Under the pieces are notes generated by a model that saw only the letters and a list, made by a program, of their open reading frames with translations, was not told where the DNA came from and made no database searches. The translations under genes and the position numbers were made by a program. Below are positions 61,101 through 64,000 of a stretch of 64,000 nt of DNA, piece by piece. The stretch is from Amia ocellicauda (lineage: Eukaryota; Chordata; Actinopteri; Amiiformes; Amiidae), in assembly GCF_036373705.1 (NCBI RefSeq), contig NC_089857.1, positions 32,470,284 through 32,534,283 of the forward strand, written 5' to 3'. The first letter of the stretch is position 1. The number at the start of each line of letters is the position of its first letter.

Positions 61101-62191
61101 AATGTATCATTCTTAGGAACACATTTGCTCAGGATTTGTTGCCTTTTTGTTTCCCTGTCATTTACAGAAGGTGGTCGGGATGGTTTAATGGAAAATATTA
61201 AAATATATGAAGCTAAGATCCAGCAGTTGGAGAAGGATCTTTTCTTCTATAAAAAGACCAGTCGAGACCTGAAGAAGAAACTGAAGGAACTGGTAACAGA
61301 CTCCCTAAACCAGCAGTCTGCTGCGACCAGAGGTAGGACTCCCAGACGAAGAAACAGAAGTGTGACAACAGTTCATAAAGAAATTAAATAGTCATAAAAT
61401 TGTACAGAAATACATATTTTATTCCTACTCTCCTTTCTCAAACATACTTCTGGTTTATCAGTTAAATTATATATAATAATTACTTTTTGGGTGGTAGAAT
61501 TCACTTTAAATAATTTGTTCACCAGTAGATTAACCTTTTTTCATATGTAACTTTATACATTCAATGATGTTTGTCTTTGAAATTGGAAACCACATTCAGT
61601 ACCATTCAGTTACTATAAGGCCATATAACTAGAGCCTTGATTTTGAATTACATATACTCTTAACTCAGTGAGTGATGAGATGTTTTAATGCTATGCTTTA
61701 AAAATATGAAGAAAACAAATAGTAGTTCATACTTATTATTTTAGATGCATTGTTAACAAACACAAATATCAAATATGTTTTAAAACTGATGTCAATTTTT
61801 TACTTCGTAACTTCTCAACTTAACTTCTCAAGGTACCGGGAATGGCCAAAACAAAAGTTCTAGTTTCCCTGATGAACATAAATGGGCTTCCTTATCTGAC
61901 AGTAACAAAGTGAATGGGAGCTCAAATGTCAGCAATGAAAACAAGCAACGGGTATCCAGCCATGATGAGCCTTTGGCAGGACCTGATGCCTCAAATTCAG
62001 CATCTGTGCAATCAGGAAAAAGTGGAATTCAATTCCGTGAACTAACTCCAGTGAGAGTGTCACGCAGGGAGCTGAGACAAATTCCTGCCTCTAACCTGTC
62101 AGCTCGACGGCCCAGCTTTGGCCCAAGTGTGACGTCATTCCAAGAAGACTCTATTGAAGCATGCCGAAACTCCGATGACTTCAATTCATAA
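48698..62191 (+). CDS. kif27: Kinesin-like protein KIF27
   Basis: A kinesin-4-family motor of motile cilia, involved in central-pair apparatus assembly with FU/STK36. Seventeen coding exons: 48698-48995, 49394-49594, 49978-50963, 54069-54212, 54485-54694, 55155-55336, 55671-55792, 55907-56086, 56229-56434, 56899-57096, 57472-57579, 57944-58120, 58788-59003, 59402-59608, 60518-60716, 61168-61332, 61833-62191. They total 4158 nt, 1385 aa plus stop (human about 1401), with every phase consistent. The motor is residues about 5-350: P-loop GQTGSGKT at 84-91, switch I NEHSSRSH at 201-208, switch II DLAGSE at 251-256. Long coiled coil follows. KIF27 is favoured over its paralogue KIF7 by human-like tail segments ([47 protein letters not shown]) and by its neighbours. 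Introns carry several transposons. Confidence 0.96.
52322..52608. mobile_element. hAT-like MITE nested in the Tc1 element
   Basis: A 287-bp insert starting CAGCAGTCCCCAAACC and ending GTTCAGGAACTCCTG (imperfect inverted ends). It is flanked by ATTTAGAG and ATTTATAG, an 8-bp target duplication with one mismatch. Its interior is C-rich with three degenerate repeats of the type GCTATTTTGCCRTGA-CCC, unlike the AT-rich host element. Confidence 0.85.
52762..53273 (-). pseudogene. Broken Tc1 transposase
   Basis: The N-terminal frame (from 53273) is [20 protein letters not shown] with helix-turn-helix-like [19 protein letters not shown]. The C-terminal frame (52762-53121) has [20 protein letters not shown] and ends [22 protein letters not shown]. 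Most of the catalytic core between them is deleted, so it is inactive. Confidence 0.88.
58153..58184. repeat. (AT)n microsatellite
   Basis: About 16 AT units in KIF27 intron 12. The following Tc1 element inserted at its last TA. Confidence 0.9.
58185..58688 (-). mobile_element. Short non-autonomous Tc1 element in KIF27 intron 12
   Basis: Ends CAGTTAAGTCCATAAATATT and its complement (AATATTTATGGACCTAACTG) with TA on both sides. The long TIRs extend inward through TTTGGCTCTGTGCGCCACCA. At 504 bp it retains only a transposase scrap on the minus strand (58292-58504, with [16 protein letters not shown]-like residues), so it is non-autonomous. Confidence 0.93.
60312..60432. repeat. Long perfect-stem hairpin in KIF27 intron 14
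   Basis: Arms of 41 bp (60312-60352 and 60392-60432) are reverse complements with a single mismatch, around a 39-nt loop whose edges can also pair (TTTAGAAA with TTTCTA). It starts TTCACTAAAATG and ends CATTTTAGTGAA. It is most likely a recent MITE. No TA or 8-bp duplication is clear. Confidence 0.85.
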
Positions 62192-63860
62192 ACACCTCCT
62201 GTTGTGATCTAAACAGCACTGTCTATTACTAAAACAAAACAGACACCAGCCGTAGAAAGTCAAAGCTTATTCTTCTGCAGCTGACATTAGACTTTTAATC
62301 TGTGCACACTGTTGTGTATTGTGTGCTCTTATATTTATAAAATGTTTGCTGGGCACAATAATAGAATGGCATTTATACATTTATGCCATATCAAAGTGTC
62401 TTTTCAGATATATCTATATGGTTATTGCACTGAACCCTACTTATGACCAACTTCAAACATGCTCTTCACGATCACCCTTGTGCCCTATGCAACTGTTTAA
62501 ATATTTCTTACACATATATTTTTTCTTAGGGCTAGAAAAAAATCTAAACCTGTACCCTACCCAGATTTAATGTATTGTCAGAAGCCACTTTACAGCTACT
62601 TATACATCAAAACACGATAGGGTACAAGTTTGTAATTTAGATTTCACGGGTAGGTCAAAGTTTTGATTTGGTCTAGCTCTTAAGTCTTTAAGCTCTTAAA
62701 TTAAGTGACTCTGAGACTGGAAAGACCTTTCTGATTTTTGTATATTTCTTTCTAACTCATGCATATACAGTATAAATGAGTATGTATATATATTTGCCTA
62801 TGTATGTGTGTGTATCTGTGTTTTGACGCTCTTTGCATAAGCTTTTATTACATAGATATAATAATTTAGCAGCACATTGAAACCTTTTACAATGCATTTA
62901 ATTTTTCCAGAACTTTAATCTAAGTTTTTTTGTAAGCCTATGAACATCAGTGCCTATTGTATTTTATCTTTTGAGAACACTTACAAAAAAAAAAAAAATA
63001 GCCAAACACTGGGACAAAGTAGGCTGTGTGAATATTTAACTTCAATGGTGAAGTGATTAGTTACTAATGCAGAAATTGCCTTGTTTACTGGGCCACAGAT
63101 GGATAAACAGAAGGAATGAGAAACATATTTGTGATTCATTGTTGAATTTTATATACTTGTTTGGTTGACCTTTTCATTGTGTGTGTTTGGTGATGATTCT
63201 TAATTCTAGGACTTTTCAGCCTCTGTTCTCCTGGGGGGAAGGGAATCATAGACATTCCAGTATTTGTTTGTTTGTTTGTTTGTTTTTACTTTTTGTTTGT
63301 TTTGTAATTGAATGTTAACAATTTTCTAATAATATAAGTGACAAAAATATGATTCTTTGTTTTTCTTATCCCTGTAGTTAATTTGTTAATGCACTTGATG
63401 TTGTGAAACATTTCAAACAAATGTTTTTCTGTATATTTTAACATTAGACAGTCAAATATACTACTTTAAATAAGTAAAAAAAAAATGTTTCCTTGTATTG
63501 TTTGTAAATAATGATTAATGTTTTAATCATTTAATAGTCATTACAAAATATGACCTACGAATATGACATTGTGAATGGGTAGGCTATACTATCTTTTTGG
63601 GAAACAATAATAAAAAAAATGTTGGCAGGAATGATTACAATTAATATTTTCCTTTAGATATTACCTATCTGTTGTGCTGGTCACAAGTGTAAGACATCGC
63701 AATAATGCACACACTGACTCTCCTCTGATTACACAATGTTGCCAGTTGGAATAAAATAAAATAGCCTATTTTCATTCAATGTTGAAATCGCAGTATATAT
63801 GTAATTCAGGGTCATTATTTATTTATGATCCATTACATTTCAAAGCAGCATTTACTATTG
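62192..63860 (+). other. kif27: KIF27 3' UTR and downstream spacer
   Basis: AT-rich sequence with no coding evidence. Contains a (GTTT)n run near 63264-63290. AATAAA hexamers occur only far downstream (63609-63614 and about 63750), so the KIF27 3' end is not fixed; it may use a variant signal nearer the stop. Confidence 0.5.
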
Positions 63861-63879
63861 CTATGAATCCTCGTCCTTT

Positions 63880-64000
63880 GTTGCCGCCAGACAAAATCCC
63901 AAACTACATTTAAATCCACCCTCACCTCGGCGTAAAGCGTAGCGATTTGGTTTTGTACTTCCGGGCCACCGTACTCCAAGGTTCTGTTGTGAAGTGACGT
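63880..64000. promoter_or_regulatory. Promoter-like edge of the next gene (GKAP1 expected)
   Basis: The sequence turns GC-richer with CpGs (CTCGGCGTAAAGCGTAGCG), an ETS-type site ACTTCCGG at about 63957-63964 and a CRE half-site TGACGT at the very end. In human the gene past KIF27 is GKAP1, transcribed in the same direction, so this could be its promoter. No exon is visible before the window ends. Confidence 0.4.

Overview
This is a eukaryotic nuclear window, most likely from a ray-finned fish. The evidence is split genes with GT-AG introns, vertebrate orthologues, AT-rich spacers with many (AT)n arrays, and several decayed Tc1/mariner and hAT DNA transposons of families common in fish genomes. 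No prokaryotic, organellar or viral gene set is visible. The species cannot be fixed from the sequence alone.

Layout. 1-21.7 kb: gene-poor AT-rich DNA with microsatellites, one dead Tc1 element (11.9-13.1 kb) and a composite foldback element (16.1-17.4 kb) that holds a LINE fragment and a MITE. 21.8-23.8 kb (minus): RMI1, an intronless coding region of 651 codons. 24.5-25.0 kb: CCAAT-containing shared promoter zone between RMI1 and HNRNPK, which are head to head. 24.9-37.9 kb (plus): HNRNPK, rebuilt as 15 coding exons (432 aa) with in-frame joins throughout; the last intron carries mir-7. 40.2-45.1 kb (plus): QNG1 (C9orf64), four coding exons, 340 aa. 45.6-47.5 kb: an hAT element with a perfect 8-bp target duplication, itself invaded by a Tc1 element and a MITE. 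47.6-62.2 kb (plus): KIF27, 17 coding exons, 1385 aa, with two more Tc1-type insertions in introns. The last ~120 bp look like the promoter edge of a further gene (GKAP1 expected from human gene order).

The order RMI1 - HNRNPK(mir-7) - QNG1 - KIF27 matches human chromosome 9q21, so this is an ancestral linkage block. The genes are not one pathway: RMI1 acts in double Holliday junction dissolution, HNRNPK in RNA metabolism, QNG1 in queuosine salvage and KIF27 in motile cilia. The link is shared neighbourhood and, for RMI1/HNRNPK, a shared promoter.

The most interesting signal is in HNRNPK. A stretch of about 277 nt with no AG dinucleotide, containing eleven C-runs, lies directly upstream of a 44-nt frame-shifting exon. 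This could be a distant-branch-point, poly(C)-responsive autoregulatory splice site. HNRNPK also has a GC-AG intron that hosts mir-7, and a central region whose exon content differs from the mammalian protein.
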